A stretch of 64,000 bases of DNA from Agromyces badenianii (GTDB lineage Bacteria; Actinomycetota; Actinomycetes; Actinomycetales; Microbacteriaceae): contig NZ_CP028913.1 of the NCBI RefSeq assembly GCF_003070885.1, forward strand, positions 1,550,001 to 1,614,000. Direction: 5' to 3'. Below are positions 27,201 through 34,028 of this stretch, piece after piece. A program made the translations under genes and the position numbers. Position 1 is the stretch's first letter. Each line of letters starts with the position of its first letter. The notes under the pieces are model-generated. The model saw nothing but the letters and a program-made list of their open reading frames with translations. It was not told where the DNA came from and did no database searches.

Positions 27201-27718
27201 AGCGACGCGAGGCGCTCTGGCTCGCGGGCGAGGCGGCCCTCGACCGCGAGGAGTACCTCGCGGGCTCGGTCGTCGTCGTGCAGCCGCCGCTGCTGCCGAT
27301 GCTGAGTCCGGCCGAACAGGTCGTCTACGACCTCTGGGCCACGGGCATCTCCCCCGACGACCACCCCATCCGGCATGTGCGCGAGCGCCTCGACGAGCGC
27401 GGGGTCATCCGCATCGACCTGCTGCAGCTGGCCGAGACGGGCCGGCGCATCGAGGTGGGCGGTGTGGTCACGCACCGGCAGCGGCCGGCGACGGCGAGCG
27501 GCATCACCTTCCTCAACCTCGAAGACGAGTCCGGCACGTTGAACGTCATCGCCGGGGTCGGGGTCTGGAACCGGTACCGCCGCATCGCGCGTGAGGCGCC
27601 GGCGATGATCGTGCGCGGCATGCTCGAGCGCTCTCGCGAGGGCGTCACGAACCTCATCGCCGATCGATTCGAACCACTCACCGTGTCGGCGCCGCACCGG
27701 TCACGCGACTTCCGTTAG
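24263..27718 (+). CDS. dnaE2: Error-prone DNA polymerase DnaE2
   Basis: A 1151-residue C-family polymerase for damage-induced mutagenic synthesis. The DnaE2-type leader GWNNPGIPWSELE is at 2-14. The PHP domain begins with YAELHAHSNFSFLDG (61-75), and TDHDGFYG is near 97-104. The polymerase active site PDIDVDFDSD is near 452-461. MGSKRG in the fingers lies near 747, and the C-terminal OB fold spans about 1040-1120. Between the helix-hairpin-helix region and the preceding core (about residues 858-915) is a Gly/Ala/Thr-rich insert. It is 55 nt after imuB and shares the LexA-controlled transcript. Its TAG stop forms part of the next gene's -10 box. Confidence 0.97.
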   Translation: MGWNNPGIPWSELERKLSDVRRPGAPKLIGDGGDSPAWSRKRHPYRPSAGLEAPTGPIVPYAELHAHSNFSFLDGASSPEQLVEEAQRLGLTGLAVTDHDGFYGIVHFAEAAESFPELQTVFGAELSLGLQGPQKGFADPEGEHLLVLARREAGYHRLAGAITGGQLAGGEKGRPVYSLEELAERAGGEWVVPTGCRKGAVRRALADGGADAAARELDRLTALFGRENVVVELFDHGHPFDQQANDALAGLAERAGLPLLATNAVHYATPPEHRLAAALAAVRARRSLDELDGWLPASDQLHLRSGAEMAARFARYPGAVAHSVTLADELGFTLRSARPKLPRQEVPEGHTPMSWLRVLVWQGAEELYPGVPPHVRERLERELDVIELKGFSGYFLIVHDIVAEARRRGILCQGRGSAANSAVCYALRITAVDSIGYRLPFERFLSALRDEEPDIDVDFDSDRREEIIQYVYAKYGRQNAAQVANVISYRPKVAVRDMAKALGYSTGQQDAWSRQVERWGAVVETDDHDIPDAVVELAGQVLTFPRHLGIHSGGMVLTDRPVGEVCPIEHARKEHRTVLQWDKDDCAWMGLVKFDLLGLGMLAALQYTFDLVRESTGEVWELSSLPKEEEAVYDMLCRADSIGVFQVESRAQMGTLPRLKPRCFYDLVVEIALIRPGPVQGGAVHPYIRRRTGEEAVSYLHPKLEPVLERTLGVPLFQEQLMQMAVAVGNCSAADADLLRRAMGSKRGVEKIERLKAKLYAGMAENGIEGEVADSIYAKIEAFANFGFAESHALSFGLLVYASSWLKLHYPAAFLAALLRAQPMGFYSPQTLTADARRHGVEVLRPDILRSGVHAGLEATSGDPVGADATGTTGSGLGDGCRAPTGLEACAEPVQAPVGDFDRSAPDRGAEHRRDGDFAVRLGLADVSSIGQAVAERLIAEREAHGPYRDMADVSRRAALDAAQLEALAAAGAFDGFGLQRREALWLAGEAALDREEYLAGSVVVVQPPLLPMLSPAEQVVYDLWATGISPDDHPIRHVRERLDERGVIRIDLLQLAETGRRIEVGGVVTHRQRPATASGITFLNLEDESGTLNVIAGVGVWNRYRRIAREAPAMIVRGMLERSREGVTNLIADRFEPLTVSAPHRSRDFR

Positions 27719-27721
27719 CCT
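27716..27721 (+). promoter_or_regulatory. Putative -10 box of a leaderless transcript (DUF3097), overlapping the dnaE2 stop
   Basis: TAGCCT, 6 nt before the GTG at 27728. Its first three bases are the dnaE2 stop codon. Confidence 0.5.
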
Positions 27722-27727
27722 CGACCG

Positions 27728-28606
27728 GTGCCCGCGACACCCCCTGACGATTTCCGCAACGACCCCCACGATCGCTACGGCGGCGATGTGCTCGCCGGCG
27801 ACTGGAAGGCGCGCGGCCGCCGGGTGATTTCCACGGTCGAGGCCGAACGCGACCTCGTCGTCGAACTCGCCGACAGCGGCTTCTGCGGCGCCGTCGTCGG
27901 CATCGAAAAGAACATCGTGGTGCTCGAAGACCGCTTCGGCGCCAAGCGCATGTTCCCCCTCGGTCACGGCTTCCTCGTCGACGGAGAGGCAGTGCAACTC
28001 GTCCGGCCGAAGCCGAAGGCCCCGGCCGGGCGGCTGCGCACGGCCTCGGGTTCGTTCGCCGTCGAGTCCGCGCCAGCGCGGACAGCCCTGCCGAGCCGCA
28101 TCTTCGTCGAGGGGCGTCACGACGCCGAGCTCGTCGAGAAGGTCTGGGGCGCCGACCTCCGCATCGAGGGCGTCGTCGTCGAGTACCTCCAGGGCGTCGA
28201 CGTGCTGGCCGACGTGCTCGCCGAGTTCCGCCCCGCGGCCGGCCGCAGGGCGGGTGTGCTCGTCGACCACCTCGTGGCGGGATCGAAGGAGCAGCGCATC
28301 GCCGACGCCGTCATGCGCGGCCCGTACGCGGCGAACGTGCTCGTCGTGGGGCATCCCTTCATCGACATCTGGCAGGGCGTGAAGCCGGCCCGTCTCGGCA
28401 AGGCGGCCTGGCCTGTGATTCCGCGGGGCACCGAGTGGAAGCACGGCGTGTGCGACGCGTTCGGCTGGCCGCACGCCGAGCAGGCCGACATCGCACGCGC
28501 TTGGCAGCACATCCTCGGTCGGGTGCGCGGCTACGGCGACCTCGAACCGGCCCTGCTCGGCCGGGTCGAGGAGCTCATCGACTTCGTGACCGCACCGGCC
28601 GGCTGA
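27728..28606 (+). CDS. DUF3097 family protein
   Basis: A 292-residue member of DUF3097, a family largely confined to actinobacteria with no established function. DRYGGDVLAGDWKARGR near 15-31 is its signature. Residues about 123-200 (RIFVEGRHDAELVEKVWG, then GVLVDHLVAGSKE) resemble a TOPRIM-like Glu/Asp arrangement, hinting at nucleic-acid chemistry; that is only a suggestion from sequence pattern. It follows dnaE2 by 9 nt but has its own leaderless-type -10 box, so it may be expressed without SOS induction. Start GTG at 27728. Confidence 0.9.
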   Translation: MPATPPDDFRNDPHDRYGGDVLAGDWKARGRRVISTVEAERDLVVELADSGFCGAVVGIEKNIVVLEDRFGAKRMFPLGHGFLVDGEAVQLVRPKPKAPAGRLRTASGSFAVESAPARTALPSRIFVEGRHDAELVEKVWGADLRIEGVVVEYLQGVDVLADVLAEFRPAAGRRAGVLVDHLVAGSKEQRIADAVMRGPYAANVLVVGHPFIDIWQGVKPARLGKAAWPVIPRGTEWKHGVCDAFGWPHAEQADIARAWQHILGRVRGYGDLEPALLGRVEELIDFVTAPAG

Positions 28607-28639
28607 CGACGCGGCCGGTCGTCGAACGGTCGCGGCGGA

Positions 28640-29392
28640 TCAGATCGAGAAGCCGCCGTCGCTCATGATCAGCTGTCCCGTGATCCACCGGGCGTCGTTT
28701 GAGACGAGGAATCGCACCAGACGTGCGGCATCGTCGGGGGTGCCGAGCCGGCCGCCCGGCTGCGCGGCGGTGAGCGCGGCGCGTGTCTCGTCATCCATCC
28801 ATCCGGTGTCGACCGGCCCCGGGTTCACGAGGTTCGCGGTGATACCGAGCGGTGCGAGCTCGCGAGCGGCCGCGATGATGATGCGATCGAGCGCGCCCTT
28901 GCTCGCACCGTAGGGCATGTTGCCGACGACGTGGTCGCTCGTGAGGGCGACCACACGGCCTCCGCCGCTCGGCACCTGGCCCGCGAAGGCTTGCAGCAGG
29001 AGCCACGATGCCCGGGTGTTCACCGCGAAGTGACGGTCGAAGCTCTCGACCGACGTGTCGAGGATGCCGGAGTCCACGCTCTCTGCGTGCGAGAGCACGA
29101 GCGCGCGGACCGGTCCGAGCGCAGCGGATGCCTCGGCGACGAGCCGGCCCGGCACGGCAGGGTCGGCGAGGTCGGCGTCGACGGCGATGCTGCGGGCCCC
29201 GAGTGCCCGAAGTTCGGCAACGAGGGCGGCGGGATCGCGATCGGGGTCGCCGCCGAGCGACATCCGCCGATCGTAGTCGCCGAGGTGACTGAACACGATG
29301 TCCCAGCCGTCAGCGGCGAGGGTGGTGGCGATCGACCAGGCGATGCCGTTGCGGCGGCCGGCGCCGGTGAGCAGGGCGACGGGTCGTGACAT
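28640..29392 (-). CDS. SDR family oxidoreductase
   Basis: A 250-residue short-chain dehydrogenase/reductase. LTGAGRRNGIAWSIA near 8-22 is a variant of the cofactor glycine motif resembling enoyl-ACP or FabI-like arrangements. The active-site triad is present: Ser in LTSDHVV, and the Tyr and Lys of YGASK. SHAES replaces the NNAG motif. The C-terminal SDGGFSI is typical. An AGGAG lies 6 nt before the ATG. It follows the iron-transporter gene by 8 nt, so the two are probably co-transcribed. Substrate unknown. Confidence 0.9.
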   Translation of the reverse strand: MSRPVALLTGAGRRNGIAWSIATTLAADGWDIVFSHLGDYDRRMSLGGDPDRDPAALVAELRALGARSIAVDADLADPAVPGRLVAEASAALGPVRALVLSHAESVDSGILDTSVESFDRHFAVNTRASWLLLQAFAGQVPSGGGRVVALTSDHVVGNMPYGASKGALDRIIIAAARELAPLGITANLVNPGPVDTGWMDDETRAALTAAQPGGRLGTPDDAARLVRFLVSNDARWITGQLIMSDGGFSI

Positions 29393-29400
29393 GGGAGCTC

Positions 29401-30495
29401 CTAGACGATCGTCGTGCCGAAGGCGAGGCCGAGCAGGTAGGTGACCGCGGCGGCGCCGAGGCCGATGCCGAGCTGGCGAAGTGCCCGCTTCAGCGGCGAC
29501 GCACCCGACAGGAGACCGACGATCGCACCGGTGGCGAGAAGCGCGACGCCCACGAGCACCGTCGCCGTGATGATCGCCGCGAGCCCGGTCATGCCGAAGA
29601 GGTACGGCAGCACGGGGATCAGGGCGCCCGAGGCGAAGAAGCAGAAGCTCGAGATCGCCGCCGAGAGCCCGGTGCCGACGGCCTCGTCATCGTGCTCGAT
29701 GATGTTCAGCGCATCGGTCGGCGTCTGCGCCTGCTCGGCGGCGTGCACCCGGGCGACGACGAGCGCGGCGTGCTCGACGGCATCGCGCTCGTCCATGCCG
29801 CGGGCCCGGTAGACGAGTGCGAGCTCATTGGCGTCGATGTCGAGGTCGGGCAGTGCGTCGCGCGCCGAGGGGTCTGGGGCGGATGCCTCGAGCAGCTCGC
29901 GCTGCGACCGAACCGAGACGTACTCCCCCGCCCCCATCGACAGGGCGCCGGCCAGGAGGCCGGCGATGCCCGTGAAGAGCACGACCGCGGCGGGTACGCC
30001 GGTGGCGCCGATGCCGAGCACGAGCGCGAGGTTCGAGACGAGTCCGTCGTTGGCTCCGAACACCGCGGCGCGGAAGGTGCCCGCGAGCCTTCGGCGGCCG
30101 CGTGCCGCGAGCCCGCGCACCACCTCGCCGTGGATGCGCTCGTCGGCGGCCATGGCGGCCGTGGCGTCGGGGTCGCTCGCATACGGCGATCGTGCTTCTG
30201 CGCGCTGCGCGAGCGCGAGCACGAAGATCGAGCCGAACCGCCGGGCGAGCGCGCCGAGCACTCGGGTGCGCACGTCGGCGCGGGGAACTCCGCGGTCGTC
30301 GCCGCCGAGCAGCGCGAGCCAGTGCGCCTCGTGGCGCCCCTCCGCCGCCGCGAGGGCGAGCAGGATGCCGCGCTCCTCACCGTCGCGACGTGCCGCGAGC
30401 TCACGGTAGACGGCGGCCTCGGCCCGTTCATCGGCGAGGTAGCGTCGCCACCTCGCTCGGTCGGCGGCCGTGCCGGCCGGCGGTCGGTCGTTCAT
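29401..30495 (-). CDS. Ferritin-like domain fused to a VIT1/CCC1 membrane transporter (MbfA-like)
   Basis: A 364-residue two-domain protein. Residues about 5-130 form a rubrerythrin/erythrin-like helical domain with diiron-type pairs (DERAEAAVYREL and AEGRHEAHW). Residues about 140-364 form the VIT1/CCC1 transporter with FGANDGLVSNLALVLG and GEYVSVRSQREL, and four to five membrane helices. In alpha-proteobacteria the similar MbfA exports iron. An iron or manganese exporter with a sensing or binding ferritin-like head is inferred. The ATG at 30495 has GGGAG 5 nt upstream; an ATG five codons earlier lacks a ribosome binding site. The SDR gene follows in the same direction. Confidence 0.9.
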   Translation of the reverse strand: MNDRPPAGTAADRARWRRYLADERAEAAVYRELAARRDGEERGILLALAAAEGRHEAHWLALLGGDDRGVPRADVRTRVLGALARRFGSIFVLALAQRAEARSPYASDPDATAAMAADERIHGEVVRGLAARGRRRLAGTFRAAVFGANDGLVSNLALVLGIGATGVPAAVVLFTGIAGLLAGALSMGAGEYVSVRSQRELLEASAPDPSARDALPDLDIDANELALVYRARGMDERDAVEHAALVVARVHAAEQAQTPTDALNIIEHDDEAVGTGLSAAISSFCFFASGALIPVLPYLFGMTGLAAIITATVLVGVALLATGAIVGLLSGASPLKRALRQLGIGLGAAAVTYLLGLAFGTTIV

Positions 30496-30685
30496 CGTGC
30501 TCCCGTCCATCGCGGGCGCCCGGCTGTCGCGGCCTGGGCTCGTCCCGCGTCATCGCATGCGGCCGCTCGCACGACCTCAGTCACGCTATCGGCCGGACAC
30601 GATTCGAGACCCCGGTTCGCGCGGATTGGCAGGATTTCGGAGAACCGAACCGCCGTCTCGGGAGTCGTCTCGATGGAGCAGGAAC

Positions 30686-31162
30686 TCAGCCGACCAGCCG
30701 GTTCCAGCCGTCTCCGTCGACGTGTTCGAAGATCAGGTTCGTCTCGGTGTGCGCGACGGCCGGATGCCCCGTGAGGTACGCGAGCACGAACTCGCGCAGC
30801 TCTACGGCGTCGCGTGCGGCGACGTGGATCAGATAGTCCTCGGCCCCGGCCATGTGGAACACGCCGATCACGCCGGGCAGATGCGGCACGGCTTGCCGGA
30901 ACGCATCGATCTCGCTCCGATCGTGCTTGACGAGCCGGATGGCGATGAGCGCCTGGAGCGAGACCCCGAGCGACGCCAGGTCGACGTCGACACGGTACCC
31001 GCGCACGGTGCCGAGACTCTGCAGACGGCGCAGTCGGAGCGATACAGTCGACTCGGCGACTCCGACCTCAGCGGCGAGAGCGGCACCCGAGGCGCGCGCG
31101 TTCATCGAGAGTGCTTGGAGCAACGCACGGTCGACGCGGTCGAGTTCTGGTTTCTGCGCCAC
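30686..31162 (-). CDS. Lrp/AsnC family transcriptional regulator
   Basis: A 158-residue leucine-responsive regulator: N-terminal winged helix-turn-helix (about 5-55, with AAEVGVAESTVSLRLRRL) and a C-terminal RAM effector domain (about 70-150). It is divergently placed, 112 bp from the PLP lyase gene at 31275. This is the usual arrangement for an Lrp protein controlling an adjacent amino-acid catabolic gene and itself. Methionine or another sulfur amino acid is a plausible effector. Start GTG at 31162 with GAGGAGA about 8 nt upstream; the longer upstream frame is not needed. Confidence 0.92.
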   Translation of the reverse strand: MAQKPELDRVDRALLQALSMNARASGAALAAEVGVAESTVSLRLRRLQSLGTVRGYRVDVDLASLGVSLQALIAIRLVKHDRSEIDAFRQAVPHLPGVIGVFHMAGAEDYLIHVAARDAVELREFVLAYLTGHPAVAHTETNLIFEHVDGDGWNRLVG

Positions 31163-31185
31163 GTGCGGTCTCCTCAGGAGTTTGG

Positions 31186-31236
31186 GAATGCAGAACATTC
31201 GAGATTTCGAGTGTATCGCATGGATGCTTCATGAAG
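31186..31236. promoter_or_regulatory. Candidate operators in the Lrp / PLP-lyase intergenic region
   Basis: Two dyads lie between the divergent genes: GAATG-N5-CATTC at 31186-31200 and the 10-bp palindrome CTTCATGAAG at 31227-31236. They are about 36 nt apart, centre to centre, consistent with wrapping by an Lrp oligomer. Confidence 0.4.
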
Positions 31237-31274
31237 AGTTGCCGAACGTCACAGATTCTGCTTTGGTTCGACCC

Positions 31275-32519
31275 ATGCAGACATCGTCGTCACATCTCGA
31301 GACCCGCGCCGTCCACGGCGGCATGACGGGTGTGCGGGAGAGCGGTTCCCACGTGCCCGTCATCGACTTCTCCACCACGAACCCGCTGGGCGACGTCGAG
31401 ACCGGAGGCGCCTCGTACGAAGAGCTCGCGACGGGGCACGATCTCGGCGAGGGCCGCTCGGCGGTCTACCAGCGACTCTGGCAGCCCGGCGTGGCGAGAT
31501 TCGAGGAGTCGCTCGCCGGCCTCGAGGGCACCGAGGGTGCCGTCGCGTTCGCGAGCGGCATGGCGGCGCTGGCCGCCACGCTGATCGCCTCGGCCTCCGC
31601 CGGCCGCCCGCACGTTGTCGCCGTACGACCGCTCTACGGCGGCACCGACCATGTGCTCGCGAGTGGGCTGCTCGGCACGGAGGTGACGTGGGTGGGCCCC
31701 GCGGACATCACTGCCGCGATTCGGCCCGACACCGGGCTCGTGATCGTGGAGACCCCCGCGAACCCGACGCTCGAACTCCTCGACATCCGGGCGGTGGCGG
31801 ATGCGGCGGGCGAAGTGCCGTTGCTCGTCGACAACACCTTCGCGACGCCCGTGCTGCAACGCCCGGTCGAGCACGGAGCGACCCTCGTGCTGCACAGCGC
31901 CACCAAGTATCTGGGCGGTCACGGCGACGTGATGGGCGGCGTCGTGGCGGGTGACCAGGAGTGGGTCGAGCGGTTGCGACAGGTGCGTGCGCTCACCGGC
32001 GGACTCCTCCACCCGATGGCCGCGTACCTGCTGCACCGCGGACTCCGCACCCTTCCGCTGCGGGTACGCGCGCAGCAGGAGACCGCTGCCGTACTCGCCG
32101 AGCGGTTGCTCGCGCATCCGGCGGTGGCGCGCGTGCACTACCCCGGCCTCCCCGGCCAGGATCCCGCCGGCCTCCTCGGCACCCAGCTCGAGGGGCCCGG
32201 ATCGGTGATCGCGCTCGACATGGTGGGCGGGTACGAGGCGGCCGCGCGCTTCACGGAATCGTGCGAGCTCATCACCCATGCCGTGTCGCTCGGCGGCGTC
32301 GACTCGCTCGTGCAGCATCCCGCCTCGCTCACGCACCGCCCCGTCGCAGGTGAGGCCAAGCCGGGCGCAGGCATCGTGCGCCTCGCGATCGGTCTCGAAC
32401 ACGTCGACGACCTCACGAGCGACCTCATGGCCGCCCTCGATCGGGCGGCCGAAATCGGCGGTCTGCACGACGTCGCCGCCGCAGGGGTCGCAGCGGAGCA
32501 GGCCGCCGAGGTGCGCTGA
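31275..32519 (+). CDS. Cys/Met metabolism PLP-dependent enzyme (cystathionine/methionine gamma-lyase-like)
   Basis: A 414-residue fold-type I PLP enzyme of the Cys/Met metabolism family. ETRAVHGG near 9-16, [11 protein letters not shown] near 95-105, [13 protein letters not shown] and DNTFATP are all typical. Lys211 in [12 protein letters not shown] is the Schiff-base lysine. [15 protein letters not shown] closes the domain. Methionine gamma-lyase, cystathionine gamma-lyase or gamma-synthase are all possible; the divergent Lrp regulator favours a catabolic lyase. The C-terminal 25 residues are an Ala-rich extension. The ATG at 31275 has no obvious ribosome binding site. Confidence 0.9.
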   Translation: MQTSSSHLETRAVHGGMTGVRESGSHVPVIDFSTTNPLGDVETGGASYEELATGHDLGEGRSAVYQRLWQPGVARFEESLAGLEGTEGAVAFASGMAALAATLIASASAGRPHVVAVRPLYGGTDHVLASGLLGTEVTWVGPADITAAIRPDTGLVIVETPANPTLELLDIRAVADAAGEVPLLVDNTFATPVLQRPVEHGATLVLHSATKYLGGHGDVMGGVVAGDQEWVERLRQVRALTGGLLHPMAAYLLHRGLRTLPLRVRAQQETAAVLAERLLAHPAVARVHYPGLPGQDPAGLLGTQLEGPGSVIALDMVGGYEAAARFTESCELITHAVSLGGVDSLVQHPASLTHRPVAGEAKPGAGIVRLAIGLEHVDDLTSDLMAALDRAAEIGGLHDVAAAGVAAEQAAEVR

Positions 32520-32573
32520 CCGAACGCGCCGGGCGCAACGAACGCAGACGAACGTGCCGAACCGAACGGGACT

Positions 32574-32599
32574 CTCGGGCCCGTCGGAGGCGGCCCGAG
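32574..32599. terminator. Hairpin between the PLP enzyme and the MFS gene
   Basis: CTCGGGCC and GGCCCGAG pair around a 10-nt loop in the 96-bp gap between convergent stop codons. Confidence 0.5.
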
Positions 32600-32615
32600 C
32601 GAAGTGCGGGGGCCC

Positions 32616-33995
32616 TCAGTCGCGCGCCGGCGCCGCCTCGGAGGGCATCGGCGCCCGGGCGGGATTCCGGATGCCGATCCACGACACGACGCCGCCGATC
32701 ACGAGGAATGCCGCCGTGGCGATCGCCGCCCGGTGGAAGCCCTCGACATCGAGCCTGGTGCCGACGATGACGCCGATCGAGGCGATCGCGACGAGCCCGG
32801 CGATGCGCGCGACGGCATTGTTGACCGCCGAACCGATGCCGGCCCGCGCCGGGTCGACCGCGCCGAGGATCGCCGACGTGAGCGGCGCCACCGTCATCGC
32901 CATACCGAGTCCCATGACCACGATGCCCGGCAGGAGCTGGGTCCAGTACGCCACGTCGTCGGTGACGGTGAGCGTGAGCAGGTAGCCGATCGCAGCGGTG
33001 AGCGGGCCGAACGTCATGAAGATGCGCGGACCGAATCGCGACGAGAGCCCGCCGAACCAGGAGCCGAGGAAGACGATCATGATGGTCGGCGGCAGCGTCG
33101 CGAGCCCAGCGAGGGTCGCTGAGAACCCGGCGAACTCCTGCAGGAAGATCGCGATCGCGAACGTGCCGAGCGAGAGGGCGGCATAGATGAAGAGCGTCGC
33201 GAGGTTGCCCGCCGCGAAGTTTCGGGCGCGGAACAGGCTCAGCGGCAGCATCGGCTGCGGGGCGCGTCGCTCCCACCACAGGAACACGGCGAACGCGACG
33301 ATGCCGACGACGAGCGGCACGAAGACCACCGGCGACGACCAGCCGAAGCGGCCCTGCTCGATGAGGGCGAAGACCGTGCCGCCGAGACCGACGACGCCGA
33401 GGCCCGCGCCGAGCCAGTCGATGCGCTCCCGGGCGGGGTTCGGCTCATCGCGGCCGAGCGCGCGCATGAAAACGAGGGCGAAGGCGATCGGCACGAGGTT
33501 GATCCAGAAGACGAGTCGCCACGAGACGAGGTCGACGAGCGCCCCGCCGAGAAGCGGACCGATGAGGAACGCGGCGGTCGTCCACGCCGTCCAGCGCCCG
33601 ATCGCCTTGCCCTGCGCCGCCGCCGGGAACGTCGCGATGATGAGCGCGAGCGAGCTCGGCACGAGCAGGGCGCCGGCCGCACCCTGCAGGGCACGGCCGA
33701 TGACGAACACGAGGCCGTCGGGTGCCATCGCGCAGAGCACCGAGGTGGCGGCGAAGCCGTAGAGCCCGATGCGGATGATGCGCAGCCGCCCGAACGAGTC
33801 CGACAGCGACCCCGCGAGCAGGATCAGCGAGCCGAGCGTCAGGAGGTAGGCATCGACCGCCCACTGCTGCAGGGCCAGGCCGCCGCCGAGCTCGGCTTCG
33901 ATCGACGGCAGTGCCACGTTGATGACCGCACCATCGAGGAACGCGATGAAGGAGACGACGATGGCGACGACGAGCACCCGCGTACGACGTTCCAT
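32616..33995 (-). CDS. MFS drug/metabolite exporter (DHA2 family)
   Basis: A 459-residue major facilitator with about 14 hydrophobic segments, as in the DHA2 (EmrB/QacA) group. LDGAVINVALPSIEAEL (about 21-37) is the DHA2 motif D1 region. LAGSLSDSFGRLR is motif A, and RALQGAAGALLVPSSLALI is motif B. GGALVDLVSWRLVFWINL is motif C. A proton-driven exporter of hydrophobic compounds is the likely role; no substrate is implied. The ATG at 33995 is preferred to one three codons earlier because TAGCAT lies 7 nt before it. Confidence 0.92.
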   Translation of the reverse strand: MERRTRVLVVAIVVSFIAFLDGAVINVALPSIEAELGGGLALQQWAVDAYLLTLGSLILLAGSLSDSFGRLRIIRIGLYGFAATSVLCAMAPDGLVFVIGRALQGAAGALLVPSSLALIIATFPAAAQGKAIGRWTAWTTAAFLIGPLLGGALVDLVSWRLVFWINLVPIAFALVFMRALGRDEPNPARERIDWLGAGLGVVGLGGTVFALIEQGRFGWSSPVVFVPLVVGIVAFAVFLWWERRAPQPMLPLSLFRARNFAAGNLATLFIYAALSLGTFAIAIFLQEFAGFSATLAGLATLPPTIMIVFLGSWFGGLSSRFGPRIFMTFGPLTAAIGYLLTLTVTDDVAYWTQLLPGIVVMGLGMAMTVAPLTSAILGAVDPARAGIGSAVNNAVARIAGLVAIASIGVIVGTRLDVEGFHRAAIATAAFLVIGGVVSWIGIRNPARAPMPSEAAPARD

Positions 33996-34002
33996 ACGGG
34001 TC

Positions 34003-34008
34003 ATGCTA
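34003..34008 (-). promoter_or_regulatory. Putative -10 box of a leaderless transcript (MFS exporter)
   Basis: TAGCAT on the minus strand, 7 nt before the ATG at 33995. Confidence 0.45.
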
Positions 34009-34028
34009 TCCCCGCACCGCCGACCTGA

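Noticed and set aside
24404..27697. A 1097-codon open frame on the minus strand
   Set aside because: Antisense to dnaE2, with shadow-type composition and no recognisable domain.
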